A stretch of DNA of 64,000 nucleotides from RI-153 sp041391225 (GCA_041391225.1 JAWKOL010000019.1:74609-138608), one strand, 5' to 3'; shown: positions 55,291 through 63,292, numbered from the stretch's first letter. Program-made: numbers and translations. The notes: generated by a model from the letters alone, not told the origin.

Positions 55291-55369
55291 CAACACGCAA
55301 CACGCAACACGCAACACGCAACACGCAACACGCAACACGCAACACGCAACACGCAACACGCAACACGCA
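55291..55369 (+). repeat. Tandem heptamer array (CAACACG)n, about 11 copies
   Basis: Eleven near-perfect consecutive copies of CAACACG occupy 55291-55369, 18 bases upstream of the mutarotase start. Unlike the other arrays it has no inverted arm. The minus strand reads as a repeated Leu-Arg-Val-Ala-Cys-Cys-Val type peptide with no start of its own. Confidence 0.9.
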
Positions 55370-55386
55370 CCCAGAAAGCGCCCGCC

Positions 55387-56292
55387 ATGACCACTCTCTC
55401 TTCGCTCAACCAACAGTTCGGCATCGATGATCGGCTTGTCTTCGTGGCCGGGCCGGGGGATCTGCCGGTGGCGCGGGTGCGCAATGACTTCGCCATCGCC
55501 GAGATCGCGCTCTTGGGCGCGCATGTGCTTTCCTACCAACCACATGACACGGAACCGGTGTTGTGGGTGAGCAGCCAGAGCAACTTCGCCGTGGGCAAGC
55601 CGATCCGCGGCGGGATTCCTGTGTGTTGGCCGTGGTTTGCCGGCCACCCCACCGACAGCAACAAGCCGGCGCATGGGTTCGTGCGCACGGCGCTGTGGAC
55701 AGTCCTCGATACGCGCACGACACGCGATGACCGCACCGAAATTGAACTCGGCTTCGAGAGCAACGAAGATACGCTGTCGTTGTGGCCGCACCCGTTCGCG
55801 CTGCGCCTGCGCGTGACGGTAGGACCAGCGCTCACGGTGACGCTCTTCACTTGCAACACGGGCGACGAACCGTTCAACTTCACCGGCGCGCTGCACACTT
55901 ACTTCCACGTGGGCGACGCCGCGCAGATCGCCATCCACGGCCTCGACGGCGTCGACTATCTGGACAAAGTCGATGGCATGGCGCGCAAAACCCAGCAAGG
56001 CCCCGTCGAGATCACCGGCTTCACCGACCGCGTCTACCTGGACACCGACGGTGAGTGCATCATCGAAGATCCTGTGCTAAAACGCAAGGTCCACATCGAG
56101 AAGGCGGGCAGCGCCACGACTGTGGTGTGGAATCCGTGGCGCGTGGCCGCGCCGCGCCTGCCCGATTTCGCCGACGACGAGTACCCCAGCATGGTTTGTG
56201 TGGAGACAGCCAAAGCCGCCGATGACGTCGAAACCATCGCCCCCGCTGAAGAACATCATCTGACCGCCCACATTTGGGTGGATGGACAGTAA
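55387..56292 (+). CDS. D-hexose-6-phosphate mutarotase (aldose 1-epimerase family)
   Basis: A galactose-mutarotase-like beta-sandwich: IAEIALLGAHVLSYQPHDTE, then VLWVSSQSNFAVGKPIRGGI, GGIPVCWPWFAGHP, NKPAHGFVRTALWTVLDTR (catalytic His), FTGALHTYFHVGDAAQIAIH (catalytic His) and a C-terminal VVWNPWRVAAPRLPDFADDE with DEYPSMVCVETAKAADD (catalytic Glu). At 301 residues it matches the YeaD family, which interconverts anomers of hexose-6-phosphates. A weak GAAAG is the only ribosome-binding site. It is followed 20 bases later by sugar ABC permease genes. Confidence 0.9.
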   Translation: MTTLSSLNQQFGIDDRLVFVAGPGDLPVARVRNDFAIAEIALLGAHVLSYQPHDTEPVLWVSSQSNFAVGKPIRGGIPVCWPWFAGHPTDSNKPAHGFVRTALWTVLDTRTTRDDRTEIELGFESNEDTLSLWPHPFALRLRVTVGPALTVTLFTCNTGDEPFNFTGALHTYFHVGDAAQIAIHGLDGVDYLDKVDGMARKTQQGPVEITGFTDRVYLDTDGECIIEDPVLKRKVHIEKAGSATTVVWNPWRVAAPRLPDFADDEYPSMVCVETAKAADDVETIAPAEEHHLTAHIWVDGQ

Positions 56293-56312
56293 TCCGGTAA
56301 CAACGAACCCCC

Positions 56313-57242
56313 ATGTCTGCGACTTCGCCCGTCCCCGAAACAGCCATTGCCCGCCCCCGCCATCGCCGATTGTCGCGCTACAACACAGAGTTGGGTTTGT
56401 TGCTGGCTCCATTCGTGATCGGCGCGGCGCTGCTGGTTGTGCTGCCGGTGCTGGCGACGCTGGTGCTGGCGTTCATGGAGTACGATGCACTGTCCGCGCC
56501 GGTGTGGAGCGGACTGCAAAACTTCGTGACCATCTTCCGCCGTGACGTCTTTTGGACGGCGGTGTGGAATTCGCTGGCCTACGTTGGTATGGCCGCGCCG
56601 CTGCAACTCCTCGGAGCGCTCGGACTGGCGTTGCTACTCCATCCTCAACGCTACGGTGTGCGCCAATACCGCGTCTCCGCCTACCTCCCCTCCGTGATCC
56701 CCGATGTGGCCTACGCCCTGATCTGGCTGTGGATCTTCAACCCGCTCTACGGCCCGCTCAACAAAATCCTCGGCGGCGTGGGTCTGCCGCAGCCGGCCTG
56801 GCTGGTGGACGCGGACACGGCGCTGGTGTCGCTGGTGATCATGTCGGCGTTCCGCATCGGCGAGGGGATGATGATCCTCATCGCAGCCTTGCAGCTCATC
56901 CCCACCGACTACTTCCAGGCCGCGGCGCTGGACGGCGGCAACCGTTGGCAGATCTTTCGCTACGTCACCTGGCCGTTGCTGGTGCCGTGGCTGCTGCTGC
57001 TCTTCATCCGCGACATTTTGCTCAGCGCGCAGAGTAGCTTCGTCCCCGTGTTCATGATGACCGAGGGCGGGCCGGGCTACGCCACCACGCTGTTGCCCTA
57101 CCTGATCTACGAAGAAGCGTTCAACCACCTGCGGCTAGGTCATGCGGCGTCGATGATGGTGGTCTTGCTGATCGCCATCGGCCTGCTGCTCTGGCTGATC
57201 TACCGGCTGGCCGGCGGCTGGGGGTACACCGATGAAATCTGA
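56313..57242 (+). CDS. Sugar ABC transporter permease, MalF-like
   Basis: A 309-residue permease of the carbohydrate CUT1 family: NTELGLLLAPFVIGAALLVV, SLAYVGMAAPLQLLGALGLA, PSVIPDVAYALIWLWIFNPL, LIPTDYFQAAALDGGNRWQI with the EAA loop, and TEGGPGYATTLLPYLIYEEA. It overlaps the MalG-like gene by 11 bases and belongs to the mutarotase-permease-permease-lipoprotein unit. Confidence 0.92.
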   Translation: MSATSPVPETAIARPRHRRLSRYNTELGLLLAPFVIGAALLVVLPVLATLVLAFMEYDALSAPVWSGLQNFVTIFRRDVFWTAVWNSLAYVGMAAPLQLLGALGLALLLHPQRYGVRQYRVSAYLPSVIPDVAYALIWLWIFNPLYGPLNKILGGVGLPQPAWLVDADTALVSLVIMSAFRIGEGMMILIAALQLIPTDYFQAAALDGGNRWQIFRYVTWPLLVPWLLLLFIRDILLSAQSSFVPVFMMTEGGPGYATTLLPYLIYEEAFNHLRLGHAASMMVVLLIAIGLLLWLIYRLAGGWGYTDEI

Positions 57243-58065
57243 TCGGGTTGGACGCGCCCTCTGGCAGGTGACGGCGCTGACGCTGGCGCTTCTCTTCGTG
57301 ACGCCGCTGCTGTGGGTGGTGCTCAGTTCGCTGCGCCCTGTGGGCCTGCCGCCGCCGCGCACGCTGGAATGGCCGACGCTGCCCCTGGCCTGGGTCAACT
57401 ACGTGGAGATCTTCCACATCGTGCCGCTAGGACGGCAAATTGGCAATTCGTTCTTCGTGAGCAGCGTGGGCGCCACGCTGACGCTGGTGACCGCGTCTTG
57501 GGCGGGCTTTGTGATGGCACAACTGCCGGCGCGGCTGCGGCGTTGGCTGGTCCTCTTTGCCGTGGCGCTTTTGATGATCCCCGGGCCGGTGGTGTGGCTG
57601 CCCCGCTACGTCCTCTTTGCCTCGGTGGGGCTGATCGACACCTACGCTGCGCTCTTCGCCCCGGCCATCATGGGCACGCGCTCGCTCTTCGTGCTCATGT
57701 TCTACTGGTCTTTTCGGCGCGTGCCGCTGGAACTCTTCGAGTCGGCCCGGCTCGATGGCGCGGGCGCGTTGACAATCTGGCGACGCATCGCGCTGCCGTC
57801 CGCTCTGCCCACCGTGTTGGCCGTCCTCTTGCTGGCCTTCACCCATTTTTGGAACGATTTCGTTGATCCACTGCTCTTCCTCAAGTCCGCCGAACGCTTC
57901 ACCCTGGCCGTGGGGCTGCGCATGCTCCAGCAAATGGACGTGACTAACTGGTCGTTCCTCCTTGCCGCCGTGGTGGTGATGACGACGCCGGTGTTGCTTG
58001 TGTACCTCGTGTTGCAGTATATCGTGCGCGAGGATTGGGGTCTGGTTCGGATGATGAGGAAGTAA
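57232..58065 (+). CDS. Sugar ABC transporter permease, MalG-like
   Basis: A 277-residue CUT1 permease: LLWVVLSSLRPVGLPPPRTL, NSFFVSSVGATLTLVTASWA, FVLMFYWSFRRVPLELFESA, then RLDGAGALTIWRRIALPSAL, which forms the EAA loop, and a C-terminal DWGLVRMMRK. It follows the MalF-like gene with overlap. Its stop TAA (58063-58065) is the first triplet of a GCGTAAT array that precedes the lipoprotein gene. Confidence 0.93.
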   Translation: MKSDRVGRALWQVTALTLALLFVTPLLWVVLSSLRPVGLPPPRTLEWPTLPLAWVNYVEIFHIVPLGRQIGNSFFVSSVGATLTLVTASWAGFVMAQLPARLRRWLVLFAVALLMIPGPVVWLPRYVLFASVGLIDTYAALFAPAIMGTRSLFVLMFYWSFRRVPLELFESARLDGAGALTIWRRIALPSALPTVLAVLLLAFTHFWNDFVDPLLFLKSAERFTLAVGLRMLQQMDVTNWSFLLAAVVVMTTPVLLVYLVLQYIVREDWGLVRMMRK

Positions 58066-58088
58066 TGCGTAATGCGTGATGCGTAACC
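58063..58088 (+). repeat. GCGTAAT heptamers at the MalG-like stop
   Basis: TAATGCG, TAATGCG, TGATGCG, TAACC begin at the stop codon of the MalG-like gene. No inverted partner is visible in this spacer. Confidence 0.6.
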
Positions 58089-58141
58089 CAGCTCGTGTCG
58101 ACGAAGTGATTTCTTTGTTTTGCGGACGAAAGGATGGGGCT

Positions 58142-59392
58142 ATGTGGCGTTGGTTGGCAGCGTTGTTGACAGTGGCGGTGGTTCTGGCGGGATGTGAACC
58201 GGTTCAGGTTGCGCAGGATGCGGGAGATGCGGTGACGTTGACTTTCCTGATCTCGGGCGATCCGACGGACGAGGCGGCGTACCAGCAGGTGATCGACGCG
58301 TTTGAGGCGGCGCATCCTGAGATTGGCATCGTTCTACTCAACATCCCCAGCAACGGGGACTTCCGCACACGACTCACGGCGGACTTCGCGGCGGGGACGC
58401 CGCCCGATCTCTTCCTGATCAACTATCGGCGCTATGGGCCGTACGTCTCCAAGGACGCCATCGAGTATCTCGACCCGTACATCGCTCAGAGCACGCAGAT
58501 CAACCTGGACGACTACTACGCTGAGGCGCTGGCCGCGTTTCGCTGGGCCGGCAAACTGGCCTGTATGCCGCAGAACCTCTCCAGCCCGGTGATCTACTAC
58601 AACAAAGACATCTTCGACGAAGTGGGTGTCCCCTATCCCGATGACACGTGGACATGGGACGATTTCCTGGCCGCCGCCGATCAGGTCACTTTGGTGGAAG
58701 CCAACGGGCGTGTGGCCCGCTACGCGCTGGGCATGGAAGGCGGCAAATACTCGCAGTGGATCACCCAGAACAACGGCATGATCCTCGACGATATGCGCAA
58801 CCCGTCGGAATGCCGCCTGGATTCGCCGGAATCCATCGCCGCCGTGGAATTCTTCGCGGGCATGATGGACAACAACTACGCCATGCGCCCGGCCAACCTC
58901 AGCCAGGCCGGCGGCGACGCCGCCGTCTTCCAGAGCGGCCAGGTGGCCATGATCATCCAGAACGCCAGCCGCATTTCGGCCTTCAACGCCGCCGAGATGA
59001 ATTACGACGTGGCCGTGCTGCCGTTGCCTGAAGGTGGCAAGCGCACCAACAGCGCCGCCGGCGCCGCCTGGGTGATGAGCAAGGATGCCGACCTTCGTCG
59101 AGTTCGCCAATACGCTGGCAGGGCAGACGATCCTGGCGCACACGGGAGCGCACGGTGCCGTCGCGCATTGAACTGGCAGAGTCGCCGGTCTTTCTCGATC
59201 CCGAAGCCAAACCGGCCCAACGGCCAGGCCTTTCTCGACGCCATCCCCAACATGCGCCACCTGCCCATCTGTCCACCTGGAGCGACATCGAGGGCATCCT
59301 CAACACCGAAATCGAGAACGCCTTCACCGGCGCAAAGACAGTGGACAGAGGCCATCGACGCCGCCATGCGACAGCGAGGAATTTACGATTAA
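58142..59392 (+). CDS. Sugar ABC transporter substrate-binding lipoprotein (frameshifted chimera with its neighbour)
   Basis: An SBP_bac_1 protein: lipobox WLAALLTVAVVLAGCEPV from ATG 58142 (AAGGAtgGGG site). VTLTFLISGDPTDEAAYQQV, AAGTPPDLFLINYRRYGPYV, SSPVIYYNKDIFDEVGVPYP and QSGQVAMIIQNASR are typical. At about 59090 the coding frame is broken and the sequence becomes nearly identical to the end of the downstream truncated paralogue (59091-59412 against 60755-61077), with several single-base differences. The front is thus a normal binding protein and the tail a duplicated block that is out of frame. About 410 residues if mended. Confidence 0.78.
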   Translation: MWRWLAALLTVAVVLAGCEPVQVAQDAGDAVTLTFLISGDPTDEAAYQQVIDAFEAAHPEIGIVLLNIPSNGDFRTRLTADFAAGTPPDLFLINYRRYGPYVSKDAIEYLDPYIAQSTQINLDDYYAEALAAFRWAGKLACMPQNLSSPVIYYNKDIFDEVGVPYPDDTWTWDDFLAAADQVTLVEANGRVARYALGMEGGKYSQWITQNNGMILDDMRNPSECRLDSPESIAAVEFFAGMMDNNYAMRPANLSQAGGDAAVFQSGQVAMIIQNASRISAFNAAEMNYDVAVLPLPEGGKRTNSAAGAAWVMSKDADLRRVRQYAGRADDPGAHGSARCRRALNWQSRRSFSIPKPNRPNGQAFLDAIPNMRHLPICPPGATSRASSTPKSRTPSPAQRQWTEAIDAAMRQRGIYD

Positions 59393-59412
59393 CGATTGAC
59401 GATTTTCGATTT
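59091..59412 (+). repeat. Direct duplication, copy A (tail of a sugar-binding protein gene)
   Basis: About 322 bases match 60755-61077 almost exactly, starting at ACCTTCGTCGAGTTCGCC and ending at GATTTTCGATTT. Differences are small: an extra base near 59147, two changes near 59218-59226, a missing base near 59270, and changes near 59347-59367. Confidence 0.9.
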
Positions 59413-60385
59413 GTAACTATTCAGTTACCCGAATGCGGAAATCGATCTGTCCGGAACAAGGTTGGATCGATGGACAGATGAAGACATAATGACCTTGTTT
59501 GCGCATGGAGGAGAGGTAGCTACGCAGAAGGCATGCGTTGCGACATCGCCGTCCCAACTACGAGAAACAGCCAGAGATCTTCTGCTGGACTTTGACCATT
59601 GCGGACTCGTCGCGGTCAACGAGATTGTTGTCGAAAGGGGACAGCATCGGTTGTGGGCGAACATAAAGTGGAACGCCGTTAGTGTCGATCTTTCAGCGAG
59701 ATTGCGGGCTTCAGGTTTCATGGGCCGCCCCCTCGTCGAAGGCTTCCGGCCTTCCGGTGGAGAGGCTGTGGCAGCAAGCGGTTGCCGGTCAATCAGGGCT
59801 TGGTAGCTGGCTTCTGCCTTGGTTAGCACAATCGGTCAACGCAGTGGCCTCTTGTGTGCGAGCCGTTGGACCTGATGGTAGATGGTCAGAAGGGAAGGCC
59901 TTGAATGCTTCAACCCAGAAGGTAACCATCGACTTCATGGGTATAGACCAGTTCTCGGAGAAGATGGGCATTGCATAAGGCATGGTCTAGCTGTAGGTGT
60001 GGTAGGCCGACCAGTTGTCATGCACGGCGATGCCCGCAAACTTGGGAGAATGCCAGGCATCAATGCCTATCTTTCCCCGTTTGGCATGGGCTTCAAAGAC
60101 CGTCAGCTTGGAAGTGGCATGGACGTGCAACCACTCGTTTCCGCCGATGCTTAGAGACCGCTCTCGTCACAGTGCAATACCGGGCTCTTGCGCAACGCTG
60201 CTTTAAATACGCTCCCGACAGACTTGACCACATGTGCCGCTCTGTTCGACAGCGGGTGATGCTGCCCGGAGATAGCGTCATGCCAAACCAATCGTTGAGG
60301 ATTTCGCTCAAGCGTTTCATCGGAATCAGATGATGCTGCATTCAGATACACGCTCAGCGCGCAGGTTGGGTCCGTATTAAGCATC
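59413..60385 (-). pseudogene. Degraded IS66-family transposase (insertion sequence remnant)
   Basis: Read on the minus strand across several frames, the order is: IPMKRLSEILNDWFGMTLSP, AAHVVKSVGSVFKAALRKSP, PVLHCDESGL (first catalytic Asp), GGNEWLHVHATSKLTVFEAH, then AKRGKIGIDAWHSPKFAG, VHDNWSAYHTYS (second catalytic Asp), HALCNAHLLRELVYTHEVDG (IS66 hallmark), RPMKPEARNLAERS and DGDVATHAFCVATSPPC. The order and motifs are diagnostic of IS66 (DDE). The N-terminal third is missing at the 60385 side, so the element is truncated there; GTAACTATTCAGTTAC at 59413 marks the other end, where the SBP tail stops. At least four frame changes make it inactive. Confidence 0.82.
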
Positions 60386-60389
60386 GATT

Positions 60390-61064
60390 GTGCGGCTGTC
60401 GCCTTTCTTGTGGATGAACGGCGGCGACATCGTGGACAATCCCGCCGCGCCCACTGCGTTGACGCTGGACAGCCCCGAAAGCAAAGAGGCGCTGGCCTGG
60501 TTCGTGTCTCTCCAGACCGAGCACCACGTGGTCCCCGACGCTGTGGCCGAGGAAGCGGAGAGCAGCGTCAGTCGCTTCGTCAACGGGCGATTGGCTATGA
60601 TCATGGAAAGCCGCCGCGCTACGCCCGAATTCCGCCTGATCACATCATTTGATTGGGACGTGGCCGGGCTGCCGCAGGGAAAGCAGCGCGCCAGTGTCCT
60701 CCACGCCGACGCCTACTGCATCTCCGCCGCTGGCGACCACAAGGACGCGGCCTGGACCTTCGTCGAGTTCGCCAATACGCTGGCAGGGCAGACGATCCTG
60801 GCGCACACGGGGCGCACGGTGCCGTCGCGCATTGAACTGGCAGAGTCGCCGGTCTTTCTCGATCCCGAAGCCAAACCGGCCAACAGCCAGGCCTTTCTCG
60901 ACGCCATCCCCAACATGCGCCACCTGCCCATCCTGTCCACCTGGAGCGACATCGAGGGCATCCTCAACACCGAAATCGAGAACGCCTTCACCGGCGCAAA
61001 GACAGTGGACGAGGCCATCGACGCCGCCACTCGCGACAGCGAGGAATTTACGATTAACGATTGA
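60390..61064 (+). pseudogene. Truncated sugar ABC substrate-binding protein (C-terminal half only)
   Basis: The frame is open from the IS66 junction: LWMNGGDIVDNPAAPTALTL, then DSPESKEALAWFVSLQTEHH, VNGRLAMIMESRRATPEFRL, WDVAGLPQGKQRASVLHADA, HKDAAWTFVEFANTLAGQTI and LAESPVFLDPEAKPANSQAF to EEFTIND and stop. This is the second half of an SBP_bac_1 protein that aligns with the middle of the upstream lipoprotein but is clearly a paralogue there, while its last 320 bases are nearly identical to the upstream copy. The signal peptide and first domain are gone. The stop lies in a CGATTGA array. Confidence 0.8.
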
Positions 61065-61077
61065 CGATTTTCGATTT
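60755..61077 (+). repeat. Direct duplication, copy B
   Basis: The intact-frame partner of copy A (59091-59412). It codes for the C-terminal 100 residues of the truncated lipoprotein. Confidence 0.9.
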
Positions 61078-61203
61078 ACGATTTCTCGTTGAGGATGTGG
61101 TTCCGTTGTGGGGCAGTTTATCTTTTACAACTCAATAGACAAGCCGCGGTTTCGTGTGCTCTACGGAAAATCGTCAATCGTCAATCGCAAATCGTAAATT
61201 TTA
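61044..61203. repeat. CGATTGA-family heptamer hairpin in a convergent junction
   Basis: The left arm (61044-61086) carries GATTAAC/GATTGAC/GATTTTC units and contains the lipoprotein stop. The right arm (61166-61200) carries the inverse (AATCGTC, AATCGTC, AATCGCA, AATCGTA) and ends at the Dabb gene stop TAA (61203-61201). Both convergent genes stop at the arms. Confidence 0.72.
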
Positions 61204-61521
61204 CCCCTTGGCCCAATAATCAAGCACCAGCACCTGATCCAGGTAAGGCCGCAACACGGCGCCAAACGCTTTGTGATCAGGGTGGGGGAGGTAGACAGCG
61301 CGGTCTTCTTCGCTTTTGAAGGTGAGGAAGAAGCAGTGGGTGAAGCCGCGGGCGATGCCTTCGACACTGACGTCGGTACCCCACTCGAAATCGTGGATCA
61401 CGTCGATCTTGGCAGGCAGGGCGCGGAAGGCGTCTTCCACCTGCGCGATCTGCTCGGGCGTGGTCCCCTCTTTGAACTTAAAGAGGACGACGTGGCGGAG
61501 GAGAGATTGGGATGTGGGCAT
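61201..61521 (-). CDS. Dabb (stress-responsive A/B barrel) domain protein
   Basis: A 106-residue dimeric alpha-beta barrel: SLLRHVVLFKFKEGTTPEQI, ALPAKIDVIHDFEWGTDVSV, GFTHCFFLTFKSEEDRAVYL and HPDHKAFGAVLRPYLDQVLV. The family includes stress-induced proteins and a few small enzymes; the function here is unknown. It is convergent with the truncated lipoprotein gene and often occurs next to sugar catabolic genes. Confidence 0.88.
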   Translation of the reverse strand: MPTSQSLLRHVVLFKFKEGTTPEQIAQVEDAFRALPAKIDVIHDFEWGTDVSVEGIARGFTHCFFLTFKSEEDRAVYLPHPDHKAFGAVLRPYLDQVLVLDYWAKG

Positions 61522-61534
61522 GGGGAAGTCCGTT

Positions 61535-61557
61535 GGGATTGGTGATTGGTGATTGGG
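61535..61557. repeat. GATTGGT heptamers upstream of the Dabb gene
   Basis: GGGATTG, GTGATTG, GTGATTG, GG: three to four units, directly followed by a palindrome cluster. Confidence 0.55.
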
Positions 61558-61582
61558 TTGTGGATGTTGGGTGGTGACTTCG

Positions 61583-61632
61583 GTAGGGGTTCAGCATGCT
61601 GAACCCTCTGGCGCAGCATGCTGCGCCCCTAC
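61583..61632. repeat. Double palindrome with closing stem (cloverleaf-like)
   Basis: GGGTTCAGCATGCTGAACCC (61587-61606) and GGCGCAGCATGCTGCGCC (61610-61627) are perfect palindromes sharing the core CAGCATGCTG. GTAGGGG (61583-61589) and CCCCTAC (61626-61632) close the structure. It lies between the Dabb and phosphoesterase genes. Confidence 0.75.
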
Positions 61633-61672
61633 GTTGTCGAGTATCCAACCTGGCTTGGCCGTATCGATTGAC

Positions 61673-62449
61673 TCACAGCACATTCCCGCCGCGCAAGAAC
61701 TCCGCCACATGCGCCGCGCCAGGATAGCGGATCTCGTCCATGAGATTAAGGATGGCCTGGCGATCCCACGGGACTTCGCGGCGCTCGTAGTGGTGGCCGG
61801 ACGCGTCCACGGTGAGGATGCCGTAGCTGGCGTTGAGGCTGGGGACGCGCGGGTTGGAGACGCTGGCCGGGTTGATCACCCGTACGCGGTGACCGTCTGC
61901 CAACTCGATCACCCGATCCACGGGGACGTGGGTGTGGCCGACGAAGACGAGATCGGCGGTGCAACCGGCGAAAAGCTGACGCATCTGCTCGTCCGTGGTG
62001 TGGGGCGTGACGCCGTCGCCGGCGTCGGTGCCCGGCGAGGCGTGGACGAGGAGCACGTCGCTGCCGTCGGGCAGGGCGAAGCGCTGTTCCAGCGGGATCT
62101 GGTGCAGAAAGGGCAGCCAGCCCGTGGTGGTCACCGCGCCGGTTGTCCACGCCAGCGAGGACGCGATTTCTACATAGATGGGCAGCATTTCGGCGTCGCC
62201 TGCCACTTTTTCCAGGCTGGGGAAGGGCATGTCGCCGGTGAGCAGGTAGCGATCGGTGTTGCCGCGCACAATGCGTTTGTTGGGGATGGGGCGGATCGCC
62301 TCCAACGCCAGCAACGGTTGCGGCCCCAGCGCGCACAGATCGCCCAGGATCCAGGTGGCGTCCACGCCGCCCTGGTGTTCGATGTCGGCAAGGACGGCGT
62401 CCAACGCCAGCCGGTTGCCGTGAATGTCGGAGAGGATAGCGATTTTCAT
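61673..62449 (-). CDS. Calcineurin-like metallophosphoesterase (YfcE/MJ0936 type)
   Basis: A 258-residue phosphoesterase: MKIAILSDIHGNRLALDAVL (D-x-H-GN), TWILGDLCALGP (GD), KRIVRGNTDRYL (GN with Asp in place of His), LLVHASPG (His) and FVGHTHVPVDRVIEL (GHTH). All five motif sites are present. ATG 62449 was chosen because the open frame upstream lies within the next gene's 3' end. The physiological substrate is unknown; relatives hydrolyse phosphodiesters. It follows the putative restriction enzyme gene. Confidence 0.9.
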   Translation of the reverse strand: MKIAILSDIHGNRLALDAVLADIEHQGGVDATWILGDLCALGPQPLLALEAIRPIPNKRIVRGNTDRYLLTGDMPFPSLEKVAGDAEMLPIYVEIASSLAWTTGAVTTTGWLPFLHQIPLEQRFALPDGSDVLLVHASPGTDAGDGVTPHTTDEQMRQLFAGCTADLVFVGHTHVPVDRVIELADGHRVRVINPASVSNPRVPSLNASYGILTVDASGHHYERREVPWDRQAILNLMDEIRYPGAAHVAEFLRGGNVL

Positions 62450-62459
62450 TGATGACTCG

Positions 62460-63260
62460 TCACAGTTCGCTTTCTTTGAGATAACGAACCTCTTCTTCCG
62501 GTAATTCCGAACGAGCAACGAGTGAATAGTGCTTTTCATCAACAACGCTCAACATCAAGACGTCATTTTCTTCACGGATGGTTAACTCTAGCAGAGCGAC
62601 ATTGTTTTGGCCGGTGAATTGCAGAGCAATTGGTCGGCAGATCGCCATCGAGTAGCGTTCTTCACACAATGCGATATCTTGCATAACTTGGACAATCCCA
62701 AACCGATCTCCAACTGACTTCGCCTGACATGGAAGCACAAAGTGAGTTCCTTTTTTGTTGAGACCGATGTAGATCTCATCTACTTCAACCTGCCCAATAT
62801 CCAGAACAGTGGTGCGAAGATGATTCTGAATTAGTGAAAACGTCAATCCAGTGAAAATATCGATCAAGCGATTGTATCGAGCACGTGTAAGCAACGCTTG
62901 CTCATCGGTGCCTGGCGCATACTGCCGCACGATTTCCGGCGTGGCATCAGGTACTTTGATTGGATAATAATGCAACGTTGGCGCAACCTTTCCAGGAGCA
63001 GCCAGCCGAAAGGCATATTCGCCGATGCCAACGCCGACAATGATCCATTCTGCATTCTCGGGAGCAGTTGCCTGGATCTCTACCGGCAATTCTCGACGAA
63101 ACCGAAACGAATAGGGAATGTCACCCAAGTTCTTGATGCGAGCGAAGCCAAGTGCATCGGATGCATCAACAAGTTCAGAACGACTGAACGAGACGCGAAC
63201 AGCGCCTATCTCATAGTTCTTTTCAAATATCCAGTTGATGATGTCTTTGTATTTTCCCAT
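62460..63260 (-). CDS. Putative type II restriction endonuclease (PD-(D/E)XK-like, QxK variant)
   Basis: A 266-residue protein with no close family recognised. It contains LDIGQVEVDEIYIGLNKKGT followed by HFVLPCQAKSVGDRFGIVQV; an acidic residue on one strand and Q-A-K about 17 residues later is the layout of a PD-(D/E)XK core with Gln replacing Glu, as in several restriction enzymes. It starts 32 bases after the stop of a DNA methyltransferase gene. A+T content is higher than in the upstream genes, which suggests transfer. ATG 63260 has GGAAG about nine bases before it; ATG 63275 is an alternative. Confidence 0.5.
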   Translation of the reverse strand: MGKYKDIINWIFEKNYEIGAVRVSFSRSELVDASDALGFARIKNLGDIPYSFRFRRELPVEIQATAPENAEWIIVGVGIGEYAFRLAAPGKVAPTLHYYPIKVPDATPEIVRQYAPGTDEQALLTRARYNRLIDIFTGLTFSLIQNHLRTTVLDIGQVEVDEIYIGLNKKGTHFVLPCQAKSVGDRFGIVQVMQDIALCEERYSMAICRPIALQFTGQNNVALLELTIREENDVLMLSVVDEKHYSLVARSELPEEEVRYLKESEL

Positions 63261-63292
63261 TCGAGCGACTTCCATTTGGGTTGAAACCTGTA

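Noticed and set aside
55290..55496. A short minus-strand ORF with a Leu-Arg-Val-Ala-Cys-Cys-Val repeat
   Set aside because: It is a translation of the CAACACG tandem array and the antisense of the mutarotase start.
20951..61557. Heptamer arrays as CRISPR arrays
   Set aside because: Units are 7-10 bases with no unique 30-base spacers between repeats and no cas genes.
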